Both the position numbers and the translations under genes were made by a program. From assembly GCA_030522415.1 (NCBI GenBank), contig CM060131.1:10311203-10375202 (forward strand): a stretch of 64,000 nucleotides of DNA, written 5' to 3'. The notes beneath the pieces were generated by a model. That model was given only the letters and a program-made list of their open reading frames with translations. It made no database searches and had not been told where the DNA came from. Below are positions 1 through 57,112 of this stretch, piece after piece (the stretch's first letter is position 1; each line of letters begins with the position of its first letter). The DNA comes from Channallabes apus. Lineage: Eukaryota; Chordata; Actinopteri; Siluriformes; Clariidae.

Positions 1-135
1 ACTATTGTACAACGAGCAGCGGAAAGAAAGAAAACGCGCTCGAAAAAAATCGAAGGACGAATTACGAATCTCAGAATTAGCCCTTGAATTGAAACAGTTC
101 AAAAGAGATTAAATACAGCCGAATTTGAGAAAGAG

Positions 136-166
<31 letters not shown>

Positions 167-795
167 TACGGACTAAAATTCCAATTAAAACCGCAGGCAA
201 AGAGATCAGTAGTAATCCGGCAAAACTGAATTGCATTTTCTCTCTTGCTCCCTTCAGCCAGGAAGAAGAAGATGTGCGATGGAGAGCGTTTGAGTTCAAA
301 GGTCGTCTGCTTAATCCTAGGCCCTATTTAGTGTCTGTTTCTGGCACAGCACTGTGGCTTTGATATGTGTGCTCTTTTATAGTTAAAAGGATGTAATACA
401 CCTCCACCTCTCTATAGCTACACTTCACTGCTCGTTCACCTCCCCAATAACGTATAAGGTCCTTTATCAGGTCCATGTGAATTTTTCTACAGACTTTCAT
501 TGATTCTTGTTGCTTTGTTGTGTTTTTTTCTTTCTTTTTTATTTTTCCATATCGTTTTTTTTTTGTCAGTCAGTACCTGGGAAACTGAAAGCACCGGGGC
601 GGTTTGGTTTTAAAGGGACAGAGAGGATTCAGAGCGAGAGGGTAGATCGAGGGGCTTCCGTGCCGAAAGCAGTCCATCTTCACTAAAGGGCACAGTACAG
701 GGGTCCTGATAGTCCATAGTACGAGGAGTGGAGAGGGAAAAGGATGGAGAGATTTGTGGAGAGGATGGCCAAATGGACAGAGGAATGGGCCAAGA
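1..795. other. ttc9b 3' flank / 3' UTR
   Basis: No second gene is visible. It contains a GA microsatellite at about 140-167 and T-rich runs. The first part of this stretch is presumably ttc9b 3' UTR; its extent cannot be judged from sequence. Confidence 0.5.
538..543 (-). terminator. Candidate ttc9b polyadenylation signal
   Basis: AATAAA on the minus strand about 250 bp past the ttc9b stop. It lies in an A-rich stretch, so it could be chance; other signals may lie beyond the window start. Confidence 0.3.
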
Positions 796-37793
<36,998 letters not shown>

Positions 37794-38039
37794 AAAGGAC
37801 GCGGTGCGCCGAGAACGCAGAGCTCGCAGCAAAAAGAAAAAGAGCAATCAAATCAGAGCGCGTGCAAAAATTTACTCAAATAATTAAAACAAACAAAAAA
37901 ATAAAAACGAAAAACAACTCGACATTTCCTGTATATATATATATATATTTTTTTTTTTCTCTTGTTCTTGTGTTTTTCTCCTCGCACTGTGATTTCCTGA
38001 TGAGGATGACGGACGCCTTGTGCGACTCCTGAGCTCAGC

Positions 38040-38073
<34 letters not shown>

Positions 38074-38231
38074 TTCAGCACCACCAACAGACGCCTAAGC
38101 CGCGTGGCATGATGGGAAACCGAAAGAGGACGAGCTGCTGATGATGCATCACGATCACGTTTCGGAAGCACGCTCGCTTTTAACACTCTGACAGCCAGGG
38201 ATGGAATAAATAAATAATTAAATACATTAAA
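37794..38231 (-). promoter_or_regulatory. ttc9b 5' UTR / promoter region (undefined)
   Basis: Immediately upstream of the ttc9b ATG. It holds a CT microsatellite (38041-38070) and moderately CpG-rich sequence (38075-38165), but no TATA box or other decisive motif. The transcription start cannot be placed. Confidence 0.35.
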
Positions 38232-38585
38232 TAAATGGTGGTGTAGTGGTTAGCACTGTCGCCTTGCACCTCCAGGGTCCGGGTTCGATTCCCGATCAAG
38301 GCTCGATTCCCGTCTCTGTGTGCATGGAGTTTGCATGTTCTCCCCGTGCTTGGTGGGTTTCCTCCGGGTACTCCGGTTTCCTCCCACAGTCCAAAGATAT
38401 GCAGGTTAGGCTAATTGGCGTTCCCAAATTGACCATAGTGTGTGAATGAGTGTGTGTGCTCTGCGATGGATTGGCACGCTGTCCAGGGTGTACCCTGCCT
38501 CGTGACCAGAGTCTCCTGGGATAGGCTCCAGGTCCCCGCGACCCTAAATACAGGATAAAGCGGTATAGAAGATGAATGAATGAAT
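38232..38585 (+). mobile_element. Full-length tRNA-derived SINE
   Basis: Head with box A-like GTAGTGGTTAGCACTGTCGCC and box B GGTTCGATTCC (38282-38292). The body has GTTTGCATGTTCTCCCCGTG and GGTTTCCTCCCACAGTCCAA. The 3' domain has CTCCTGGGATAGGCTCCAGG and GGATAAAGCGGTATAGAAGA, and the 3' end is GAATGAATGAATG repeats. This copy is the best reference for the family in this window. Confidence 0.92.
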
Positions 38586-39009
38586 GAATAAAATAAATAG
38601 AAATGACAAAATTAAAATACGGCACAGACAGGGGTGTAGTTAACAGCATGCCTGGTCAACCATAGCAGGAAACATGGCCACTCAAGGAAAATTTTTGTTG
38701 TGTCCAATCTTATCCGCTGGTGTGTCTGCAGGTGGATATTCCCATCAAGCAGATATGACATTTGCAACAAATTTTAATATTACACAAATATATCCAGAGT
38801 TCTCCCCCGCCATGTGGAAGGCCCGGGTTCAATTCCCCTCCAATGCCATAATGGATAAATGGGCAGGTTGCATCAGAAAGCTCATTGATATGTCTGTCGA
38901 CTGGAGCAGCCATAAGATCACCAGCACCAAGAAAGTAAATACAAAATGCAGTTGTAAAATGATGATTTCATGTATTAAGGTATAAAAACTGTCCAAACCT
39001 GCCTGCACG

Positions 39010-39245
39010 ATGAGAAACAGTAACTGCCCCCTATACCTAGTAACTGATTTGTGCCACCCTTGGTGGCAACAACTGCAAACAAGAATTTGTGATAACTGGC
39101 CGCTGAGACATTGGTGTGGAGGAATTTTGGCCCACTTTTATGTTCAGAATTGCTTTAATTCACGGCCACGATTTAATTAAAAGCCACGAACGGCCTGTTT
39201 AAGGTCATGCCATAGAATCTCAATCAGATTTAAGTTCGGACTGCA
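39010..39245 (-). pseudogene. Tc1 transposase C-terminal remnant
   Basis: Minus-strand translation spells LKSDLIEILWHDLKQAV, KWAKIPPHQC, LSGQLSQILV and CCHQGWHKSVT with stops. This is the final region after the catalytic Glu in a Tc1 transposase subfamily. Confidence 0.7.
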
Positions 39246-39274
39246 ACTACCGTCTCATCATGGAGCACTATTGG

Positions 39275-39395
39275 AAATTTGGAAAGGCCAATAAGCCTAA
39301 TCTGCTTGTCTTTGGACTGTGGGCGGATTAAAAATATGCACCACACTGATCTGAAGTGGGAATCAAATCCAGACCCTGGAGGTGCAAGGCGACAA
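39275..39395 (-). mobile_element. tRNA-SINE fragment, minus strand
   Basis: CTTGTCTTTGGACTGTGGGCG and GGAATCAAATCCAGACCCTGG are complementary to the middle and box B part of the SINE at 38232. Confidence 0.65.
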
Positions 39396-39399
39396 AACC

Positions 39400-40653
39400 A
39401 AAAAAAAAAAGGGACAGCAGCTAAATCTCTGGCAAATGTGAATGTTCTCTTAATCATTCTTCAATAGCAACAGTGTAATGATATGTAGGAACTGTACTAG
39501 CTAAGACAGATTCAAACTGTTCCCAGATTCTGCAGATCCAGTTATTTAGAAGCATAATATTAGATTTTTTTCAGTTATCTAGTGATATTGAATTCTAAGA
39601 TCTAGGATTTTTAACGAAAGAGCCTTATGTTATATTAGCAGTGATTTTTGTCGCTTGCTTGATGTTAAGACAACTGTTTTATGTCTGATGGGGATTATAC
39701 TCAGCCATACACAGATGCAATAGCCACATTATGCTATTTTGTATACATGCAGATTAGTACTGTACTTTCATTTGTAGTACATTTCAATTGGATTTATGAA
39801 CGTCTGTAAAATTAAAAAAAACGTTGCAAGGTGATAAACATTTCTTATTATCTAGATCAAGGGTTGTTGAAATGGCGTCTGGAAAAACCCAGGGGTTAAC
39901 GAAGCATAATTTCTGGACATCACATTGGTGCTGAACATTTATCATTTGCTGTTAATTTTTACAGTAAACCTGAGAAACATGTGTCTAGTACAGGTGCTAG
40001 TGACTAAACCTTTTGCATGCCAGGGAGCCCTTTAACTGTAACAAATTCTACCAATCTACTCACGACAATTTTTCATGAACAGAATCCAATTAATTGGCTT
40101 CTTATTTAAACATGCACAATAATATTTTGGCTATTTATTATAATCAGAGGTTTTTTTTTATTTTTTATTTCTAAATCTTCCACAGACCGGATACATCAGG
40201 GTCAGGCTGACATAATTTATCGTTGATTAGATTAAACCCCAATGGAGATTTCTCTCAATTTGGAGTTAAATGAGATATGGACACAATTCCCTATTATAAT
40301 GCATTCTGATTTCAGTAAGGTGATAAAGCTATGACACTGAAATGAAATCAATATCCAATCACTGCCCTAAGCCCCATTCAGAAGTGTCCCTAATCAGATA
40401 AAGACCTGAAAGTATTATTTTCTACAAAAGTAGTCATATAAATTCAAAGTGATTAATTCTTCATTGTTGAACCTACAGTAATCCAAGTTTTTGGAAATAT
40501 GCTTAAAACATTATATCAATGCTAATATGACTAAAATACCAAGTTCCCACAGCAGTGTTATATTATCACATTTCTTAGACTTACTTTTTGTGATATATTT
40601 CCAGACATCAGAAAATAAGCATTTCCATATGTTCATGTAAACCTAACTTTATA
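39400..40653. other. Intergenic, no recognised feature
   Basis: AT-rich; nothing coding or repeat-specific is seen. Confidence 0.4.
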
Positions 40654-41479
40654 TACTCAGCAAAAAAAGAAACGCCCCTTTTTCAGGACTGTGTATTTCA
40701 ACAATAATGTTGTAAAAATACAAATAACTTTACAGATCTTCATTGTAAAGGGTTTAAACAATGTTTTCCATGCATGTTCAATTAACCATAATCAATTAAT
40801 TAACATGCACCTGTGGAATGGTCGTTAAGACCTTAACAGCTTACAGAAAGTAGACATTTAAGGTCACAGTTCTAAAAACGCAGGACACTAAAGAGACTTG
40901 TCTACCGACTGTGAAAAACACCCAAAGAAAGATGCCCAGGGTCGCTGCTCATCTGCGTGAACGTGCATTAGGCATGCTGCAGGGAGGCATGAGGACTGCT
41001 GATGTGGCTAGGGCAATAAATCGCCATGTCCGCACTGTGAGACGCCTAAGACGGCGCTACAGGGAGACAGGAAGGACAGCTGATCATCCTCGCAGTGGAA
41101 GACCACGTGTAACAACACCTGCACAGGATGGGTACATCCGAATATCACACCTGCGTGACAGGTACAGGATGGCCACAACAACTGCCCGAGTCACTCCAGG
41201 AACACACAATCCCTCCATCTCACAGCAAGAACTGACAAATCTGGTCCAGTCCATGAGGAGGAGATGCACTGTAGTACTTCAAGCAGCTGGTGGCCACCAG
41301 ATACTGACTGGTACTGACTGATTTTGAGCCTCCCTTCATTCAGGGACACATTGTGAAACATTTTTAGTTTATGTCTTATGGTGTCGACTCTTTTAGTGTT
41401 CATACAAATATTTACACATTAAGTTTACTGAAAGTAAAAACAGTTGAAAGTCAGAGGACGTTTCTTTTTTTGCTGAGTA
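40654..41479 (+). mobile_element. Internally deleted Tc1-like element
   Basis: Termini TACTCAGCAAAAAAAGAAACG (left) and CGTTTCTTTTTTTGCTGAGTA (right) are perfect inverted repeats of 21 bp flanked by TA (40652-40653, 41480-41481). Length 826 bp, half of a full element. The missing part is the catalytic core. Confidence 0.93.
40932..41321 (+). CDS. Tc1 DNA-binding-domain-only ORF
   Basis: An uninterrupted 129-aa frame starting at ATG 40932 inside the deleted Tc1. Residues 1-60 are a complete first HTH of a Tc1 transposase (LQGGMRTADVARAINRHVRT, VRRLRRRYRETGRTADHPRS) with the GRPRV hinge at 56-60, followed by part of the second HTH to about residue 92 (THNPSIS). At about residue 98 it fuses in frame to the normal extreme C-terminus (ELTNLVQSMRRRCTVVLQAA). 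The DDE core is absent. It could bind element ends but not transpose. No sign of expression can be read from sequence. Confidence 0.7.
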   Translation: MPRVAAHLRERALGMLQGGMRTADVARAINRHVRTVRRLRRRYRETGRTADHPRSGRPRVTTPAQDGYIRISHLRDRYRMATTTARVTPGTHNPSISQQELTNLVQSMRRRCTVVLQAAGGHQILTGTD

Positions 41480-41644
41480 TATTAGGTCTGAAAATTTCAA
41501 GAGGTTTGCAACACCTGGGACCAAAATTGTTTTATTTTTATGGTTATAATTTATACCATTAAAAAATTTAATTGTTCTTTAAAGCAACTCATTTGAATGT
41601 AGATTTATAGGTTACTAATACAAAATTGAAATAATATAGAAGTA

Positions 41645-42288
41645 CACTGCCTGGCAAAAAAAAAAAAAATCACCATTTCATAAGGGTCAATTATTGTCCT
41701 GTATAAAGTAAAGAAAACTAGATATTGCTGAAATTACTGGAACTGGCCACTGCATTATTGAAACCCGGAAGGGTATGTTAGAAAGCCAAGTTAACAGAAG
41801 AAATGTGTAAAAAATATAATCACAAATATTATAAACATTAAAAACAACAGTAGAAATCACAGCTATGTTTAAATGTTCATATAGCAAAACTAAGAGCATT
41901 TCCATGTGCTCAATGTGACAAGAACTTACAGGATTGGGACTAAACAGCTGTCGTCATGAGAAAAACTTTTAGCAAGGCTAACCAGCCAAAAAACTTCAAT
42001 TTGCTAGAAAGTATGAAGATCGGATTTTGTAGCAATGGAAAATAGTAATGTGGTCCGATGAGTTCAGATAGACCCTATTGCAGAGTGGTGAGGGCGTCAG
42101 GGAAAGAAGGGGATGCACATATCATGGATAGAGGCCACAGACTCTCATGACATCCTGACAAGTAAAAATATGCAACTCAGTACAGAAATAATCATGACAT
42201 TGCATAGGGTTGTCAAAACACTGGCATGGCAGATTCACACCATAATCAAAGCCAGTGAGTGCAACTTTGTTTTTTGCCAGGCAGAGTG
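41645..42288 (+). mobile_element. Degenerate Tc1-like element
   Basis: Termini CACTGCCTGGCAAAAAAA and TTTTTTGCCAGGCAGAGTG are inverted; a TA precedes the left end. Decayed coding still reads WKIVMWSDE (first catalytic Asp region) at about 42035-42065. Confidence 0.8.
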
Positions 42289-42650
42289 CTACATGATTCT
42301 TCATTTTGACTGCACTTTCTAGCAGCTCTTCGGCCATTAAGATAAACCACAGGCCTAAATTTATGAACTGACTTAAAATGTGTTGCACTTAATGTCCTGA
42401 AAGTCCATTAGACCTAGTTTAAAAATTAAACTACATTAAATGTGAGAAACTCAAAGAAAAGGAGCAGCCAGTTTTTTTTTTTTTTTTACTTCATTTTATG
42501 GTCAATCACCTGCAAATACAGCCATTTTATAAAATAAACCATCGTTTATCTTTTCCCATTTTAAACCTAACAAAGGTCTCCTTTAAAACGTACAAATTAA
42601 TATAAACTAATTATACAAAAACTAGGCGACTCAGTGTCGGAGGCCAGGTA

Positions 42651-42852
42651 CACTGCCGTTCAAAAGTTTTAGATCACTTGCAAATTTCTTTGTTTTTATT
42701 TTGTGATTTATTTTCTACACTGGGGATTTCAAAAGTATAAAATAACAATGCATTTTTGGAAGCCTTCAGCAAAACTTTACAATGTAGAAAGAAAGAAAAG
42801 TCAGGAACCATCATGGAGATAGAAAATGATCTAAAACTTTTGAACGGTAGTG
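42651..42852. mobile_element. 202-bp Tc1-type MITE
   Basis: Termini CACTGCCGTTCAAAAGTTTT and AAAACTTTTGAACGGTAGTG are inverted repeats of about 27 bp with TA on both sides (42649-42650, 42853-42854). No coding. Confidence 0.92.
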
Positions 42853-43795
42853 TATATTCATTTATGTAGCTGAGACAAAAGTGTGGTCAGCACCTGCTGG
42901 TGTAATTCAAACCCAGAACCTGCTTTTTGTCATGTTGGCCAAAAACGGAGGTGAAAAACATCAATACCCTAGGGTCCATCGCCGTGTGCACTGCTTAGCA
43001 ACTTAATGCTATTTCCCAGCAGGGGAAGATGACACCTTGCTTACTCCTTACATCTAGATAACATTTAACATGGCTTTAAATCAGAAGGAGGAAAACTCAG
43101 GGCTTTAAAGAAACACCTGGGGTCAGGGAGTGTTTTGACGGAGACTGGAGTTACAGTGTGGATATGGAGTTACAGTGTAGATATGTCTGTGTATGTGACA
43201 AATAAAATTTGAATTAGATGTGTTGTATATCATTCTACAAGTATTTTAATGGCTATATGGGTTGATGACAGGAAGGTTAATGGGGAGTTAAGTGGAAATA
43301 AAAGGACATTGTTCTTGGTTATAGGAAGGCAAGTGAAAGATGTTGATGTGAAGTGGGTGAACCGGTGACATTCGGTGCACACAATACTTCACTAATCCAG
43401 ACCTTCCCATATACATCATTTAGGGAAATTGTAAAGATTTGATTTGTTTTTACTATCTGCAGAATTTGAAAACAGAACTGCATATTGAGTCAGAATTTCA
43501 GGCAAATTGCTGTACATTGTGTGAAGAGGCAGGTAAAAAAAAATCTCTTAAATAACACATCCTAATATTGCAAAGTCTATTCATGGCATAACAGCACATA
43601 CATAATTGCCTTGCTGTATAAAACTGCCGTAGAATCCCCCCTCCCCACCCAAAAAAAAAATAAAATAATAATCTAAAGATACTTTCTCAAAGTGGAGAAA
43701 TGTTAGAGGTATAGTATCATTATGTGAAAAGTAATCCGCAGAATGTTAATGGTGCACATGATCATTCCTATATACACACACTAAAGAGACTACTC
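42853..43795. other. Intergenic between MITE and c19orf47 3' end
   Basis: Contains a small piece of the LINE tail (TATGTGACAAATAAAATTTG near 43191-43210). Nothing else recognised. Confidence 0.4.
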
Positions 43796-43801
43796 TTTAT
43801 T
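43796..43801 (-). terminator. Candidate c19orf47 polyadenylation signal
   Basis: AATAAA on the minus strand, about 70 nt after the stop codon; well placed for a short 3' UTR. Confidence 0.55.
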
Positions 43802-43869
43802 CCTAAAACCTGAACGTGGGATACTTCAGGAACCCAAAAGAAAAGGAGTGTTGAGCAGGTTTGTGTGTG

Positions 43870-52093
<8,224 letters not shown>

Positions 52094-52190
52094 TTTGGTG
52101 AGGAAAAACTCACACTGCGGAAATACTGTGATGTCACTTCCTGTTTCTTCTCGGAACAGATCGGAAATCCGAATCATTCCGAGCGTTCTA
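52094..52190 (-). promoter_or_regulatory. c19orf47 proximal promoter
   Basis: Just upstream of the ATG there is a CRE-like TGATGTCA (52129-52136) overlapping an ETS-type CACTTCCTG (52135-52143), plus further GGAA/TTCC pairs (52117-52122, 52152-52156). No TATA box. Typical of a ubiquitously expressed TATA-less promoter; the assignment is inferred. Confidence 0.5.
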
Positions 52191-52199
52191 CCCGTGGAA

Positions 52200-52690
52200 A
52201 ACAAACGCGTCCCTCCGACTTACTAAGGCATAGGAATGCGATATTATGTTGTAGCCACGACTTACTAATTAAATTTCTGGACTCAATCGATCTACTAAGA
52301 TGTGGGCACAAGGTATTAGGTACTAAGCTGTAAGAATGTGATACTAAGTTGTGGCCAAGACTTATAAAAAGCATGGGAACAAAATAGTATAATGCATGAC
52401 CATGAGATACTAAGTTGTGGCCACGACTTACTAAAAGCATGGGAACAAAATAGTATAATGTGTATACTGCGTATCGTATCGTTCTGTGTATGACTGTGTA
52501 TGTGACAAATAAAATTTTCATTTTGAATGTATTAAGCTGTGGCCATAATATAACATAATATCTCGTGGCCATGCATCAAACTATCTCGTCTCCACGTGAT
52601 ATTAAGTTGTGGCCACTACATAGTATCTCGTGGCCACACATTATACTATTTTATTCCCACACCTTAGTAAGTCATGACCACAACACTGTA
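52200..52690. repeat. TGGCCACGA-type repeat cluster
   Basis: The unit TACTAAGTTGTGGCCACGAC or its reverse (TCTCGTGGCCACA) recurs about nine times. A 50-bp direct repeat with AAAGCATGGGAACAAAATAG occurs at 52368 and 52435. A LINE tail fragment (52468-52530) interrupts it. Confidence 0.8.
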
Positions 52691-52974
52691 CTAACTGTGG
52701 TAGTACTTATTTATTAATTTATTTATTTTTGAAGATGGAGCTCCTTAACAGGACAGATCAATTATATATTATATATATTATATATTATAATTGCCATTGC
52801 TTTTAGTTTGGTGCATTTTTAAAAGTACTTTTTTGGACCACTGGGGTGCAGTAAAATCTTACAAATTCAATATGACATCTAGTTTTCGCCACTCTCTGGA
52901 GGACTTTACTCATCCAATTTTCCTGTTCCAGATAACGAGTTACATGATTAACTTAATTCATTATTTCATTAATT

Positions 52975-53160
52975 CGCTCATCATCATGTTGGATCTGGAG
53001 CCTGTCCCAGGAACACTAGGAGTGAGGAGTGAGTCAGGAATAGACTCGGAATGGGATAGCAGTCAATTATAGGGCACCATGCACACACATTCACACACTC
53101 ATTCAGATCTTGTTTTCAAAATGTGTGAGAAAACTGGAGAACCTGAAGGAAATCCTGCAC
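52975..53160 (-). mobile_element. tRNA-SINE fragment, minus strand
   Basis: GGATCTGGAGCCTGTCCCAGG and TTCACACACTCATTCAGATC plus AAACTGGAGAACCTGAAGG are complementary to the 3' half of the SINE at 38232. A smaller piece lies at 49960-50030. Confidence 0.65.
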
Positions 53161-54763
53161 AAGAAACCCTGGCTAGATCAGTTTAGCATCATTTCAAGTG
53201 GAATTATGAGCTTAATAAGCAAAAGTCTTTTTTCACATCAACTGCTCAGTTTTCTAAACGTTTCAAGGTCTGATTTAACAGCAACACAGAATACACCCGT
53301 ATAAATGATAAATGATGAATTATGAGCAATTAAAAAAAAAAAAACCCGATAGCATTTCTACCCCAATGTTATATTATTATCAGAAATTATTTATGAATAC
53401 TTGAGAGATCTTACTCTAAGAGGAGTGTTTATTCCCTCCACAGCTGGATTTCTGCAATACTGGCACCAACAACAGGTTTGTTAAACACACAACATTTCTA
53501 ATGAATTGCATGGGAGTGAAGTGTTCTGCTGTGTAGAAGTTTAAAAATCTATTTGATCATATTTACAGGAATAACATTAAATTGTATGAATAACTAAATT
53601 AATATGAATAGAGGTCTAAACAATTAGCAAAAATAAGAACTGAGATAATTATGTAGTGTACTGACAATTTGCGATGTACAAATCTCAAATATGACATTTT
53701 TGTTTTTCTATTAAATAAAGCGGAAAATGCATTCATTAAGAAAAATATAGGTTACATGAGCTATAACAAATGTACATTGATGATAGTACTTATGAAACAT
53801 AGGCTATACTGTCTCAGGAATTTCTTATTCAGATTTTTATTTTTATTTTTTAGATAAATGTTACTAAATTTTGCCTATATTTTGTGAAGTACTATGCTGT
53901 CATATTTAAAGTAGGCATGTGCCACTTGTATGGCCAGAGGTTTCAGGCAGCTTTTCAGAGATTTCAAAGACTTATGATCAAATTGAATTTTAAAAACAAC
54001 GTAAGGCAAATATGTACAATGACAATGTTCAAAGCTATTATAGCTTTTACTTATTTAACTTTTCACTCATACAGTACACAGCATGTATCATATAAATACA
54101 AACCTGAAAGAAGTAACACACTAAGATTTGTGGGAAAAAAAGTTTTTATTTTGAATGTATTCAAAATGCATTGGTACTTTTATGGCTTCTATTTAGGCTT
54201 TCTGGGTTAGAAAATGCCCATCTTTCTGATTTTAAAAGATGTAACAATGTCACAAATACCTAGGAATCTTGAAATATCCCTTTCTACCCATACATTTAAT
54301 TTTAAAGAAGGGGGATAAAACATTGACAAAGTCGCATCCTGGTTGACCTGGGCATGCTGAAAGACATCTTCATGGTGTTTGAACATGTATCAAGGACACT
54401 CATCTAATTCCATGCCTATGCGAGTTCCAAAGCTGTTGAAAACTATTCTTGCATGTCTGTGTCAATCACTTGCTGGTACAACTGCAGTTTTAAATGACCC
54501 CTACAACACCTTTCAAGTGACTAGTCAGTTAGGCCAGGATGATTAAATGATAACCAAGATAACATTGCTTCTAGTTAATTATAATCTCCTCATCTGAATA
54601 CAGTCAAGGATCTACTGTTTGTATATCACAGACCCCACTTTGAGCAAAATTAATTTAGATAATGACACTTTTCGTTATCAATAGTGCCTCCCCTGAGAAG
54701 CTGTCATATATGCTCAAGCTAAATTAATGTGGCCCTAGTATGTGAATTACATTTACATTTTCC

Positions 54764-54764
<1 letters not shown>

Positions 54765-54844
<80 letters not shown>
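54765..54844. repeat. (AAT)n-(ATT)n palindromic microsatellite
   Basis: About 15 AAT units run straight into about 11 ATT units, forming a perfect inverted repeat able to fold back. Confidence 0.95.
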
Positions 54845-57086
54845 TAATTTCAGACCTAGCACAGCTTTGAATACTAATCATAGAAGATTGAATAGAATTA
54901 TTCTTATGTACAGAAAACAGGATTTACTAAACCATTGGATTCATACATATGATTAAAGTGTTACCCAGTGAGAAAAGCAGAAAATAGAGCTACAATAATG
55001 TAATTGTAGTTAAAAGCTTTTTGATCTAAACAATTGATATAGGGCAATGTCTTATTCCATATAACCTAAATGCAAGGCTGGGGAATAAGGCTAATACTGT
55101 AATCACATTTATGACTTATTTTACTGTTGGGATCAAACTTGTATGAATGTTTAAATGTATAAATGATTGAAGCATCATTTATTGTATTAATGTAGCTGAT
55201 TAAAAAGATGTACGGTATAACAATTTTTTGTACAAGAAAAAATTAACATTTCAAGACATGTTGAATAAACCCCCAAATCAAAACTATTCAATATGCTTCA
55301 GTTTATTTTAATGCCACTTAAAAAAAAAAGAAAAATAAAGGGAAAAAAAAGAAATGATGATCATACCAAGAGACCCAGATAGATTAGCACACTTAGGGTT
55401 CACAGCCTATGCAACAAAGTCCTTCTCATTTGTTGTAAAGGGCTTATAATATGAGATAGTAATAGAAATTGAGAAAGATAAATATAATAAGTACACTGTT
55501 ACAGCCCCCAAGAGCCATTGAGATTGAAAAATATACACTATGAGATCATAAGAATTGCCAGGATTGCTGGTCATACAGGGGTTCAAAATGTTCTGACTTA
55601 AACAGAACTAACACCCCTACACCTAAAATATCCCAGCCAGTTTGCCAGTTTAATTCATATACATCTCAAATAACTTTTTTTTTTTTTTTTTTTACATTAT
55701 CATATCTCGTACATCAAAATACACATAGAGACATACAAATATTGATAACGGGCTAGTCCAAATTCATCCAAAGTGCTTTGTTGATGGGACTAAAAGAGGC
55801 ACCACCTCTAAAAAAGAGAAAAATAAAGAATAAGTTCACAAAATGTCCCATAAAAATTGAATGCATCTTCTTTTTCTGTTTGGAAATGTTTGTATTTTCA
55901 GACCTAAGGCCCTTGTTGATTCGACAAAGGCAGATTGGGATATCAAAGAAACACATAGCTTCATCAACGAGAACATATAAACTAAGGCAAAGCCTTAACT
56001 TCACCCACAATATGACACTATTGAACATTAAGCCTATTTTGCAGGTTAGCTATTGTGCTACATGCCAGTGTTGCCCCAGGTAATTAAGGTATTCATTTAT
56101 ATTGCATTTAAAATGCATTTAACATCAAAGACAATCACTGCAGCAATGTTGGTTTTCGTAACTGAACTGAACATTTTCGCAAAGCAGAATCTCCGCCATG
56201 CTCTGCGTCCAATGCCGGTAACCATATTAGTGTCATGTCATATACAGTAAAGGATAAAGTAACACTATATTTTGGCTTAAGGATAACAAAAGCACCAACA
56301 GCGTACTATGAGCACCAAATGCCAGCAGATTTATAGAGTTCTGCATGCAACAATGCAATGTCTCTAAACCTTGAGACACCACAAAGGACGCAATCTGGAT
56401 TTTCTGAGCTAATATTAAACTTCTAACTTGTTACTTTCACACACTGTGCCTGTGTTTGACATTTTGTGCAATATCAGTTCATCTTTATCATTACATTACA
56501 CAGCATAGTATCTGTTCGGGATGGATGCGAAAACTCCACTTTCTACTGTACATTAGAAAGTGCTTACTGTACATGCTTTGCAATATCCTTGCTTTTCCTA
56601 TAAAGCTGAATGTCTTTAACCACAGAGCCAGTTTAAGAGGATTTCAGTATCATCAAGCATTATGGTGCAGTATTGATTTTAAATGAAAGTCTAGCCTCAC
56701 ATTTATTTTTTCTGAGGTTCATCCCATGAAACACCACTCGCACAAATAATGAGAACATTTGACAGCTGCTTTATAATCTCAGTTTCTCAGGGTGCAAAAA
56801 AATATCATCCCCGCGTTTCTTCCTTGACTGTTGAATAGAGACGATGGGATTTTGACAGGAACCGATTTCCTGTCAAAATCTTGCACATACTATAAAAAAA
56901 GAAAAAAACAGTTCACGTTTGTGTTTGCATGTGTTTGCAACTTCACATGGGACAGTACACACTGGAGTGTTAAAATCAATCCAGAATTATGTCCTTGATT
57001 ATTTGTTAATATTGCTCGACCACAACATTCCAATAGGAATTTTTGTATGAGTATTGAATTTACATTGACACGTTTTTATCTCACTT

Positions 57087-57112
57087 TATTTTATTGGTTT
57101 ATTCTTTATTCC
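57087..57112 (-). terminator. Cluster of AATAAA polyadenylation signals
   Basis: The minus strand carries several overlapping AATAAA hexamers. They could end a long fosb 3' UTR of about 2.5 kb or the transcript containing the exon-like ORFs at 57962-58507. Confidence 0.35.

Larger units (their letters stand above)
52695..57085. other. Intergenic between c19orf47 and fosb
   Basis: AT-rich sequence with few identifiable repeats besides the SINE fragment and an AAT/ATT palindrome. Several open frames of 60-110 codons lack any family motif. No gene is supported. Confidence 0.45.

Noticed and set aside
53884..54210. 108-codon plus-strand frame in the c19orf47-fosb interval
   Set aside because: AT-rich, no real ATG support or recognisable motif, no splice context; length is not surprising in AT-rich DNA of this size.
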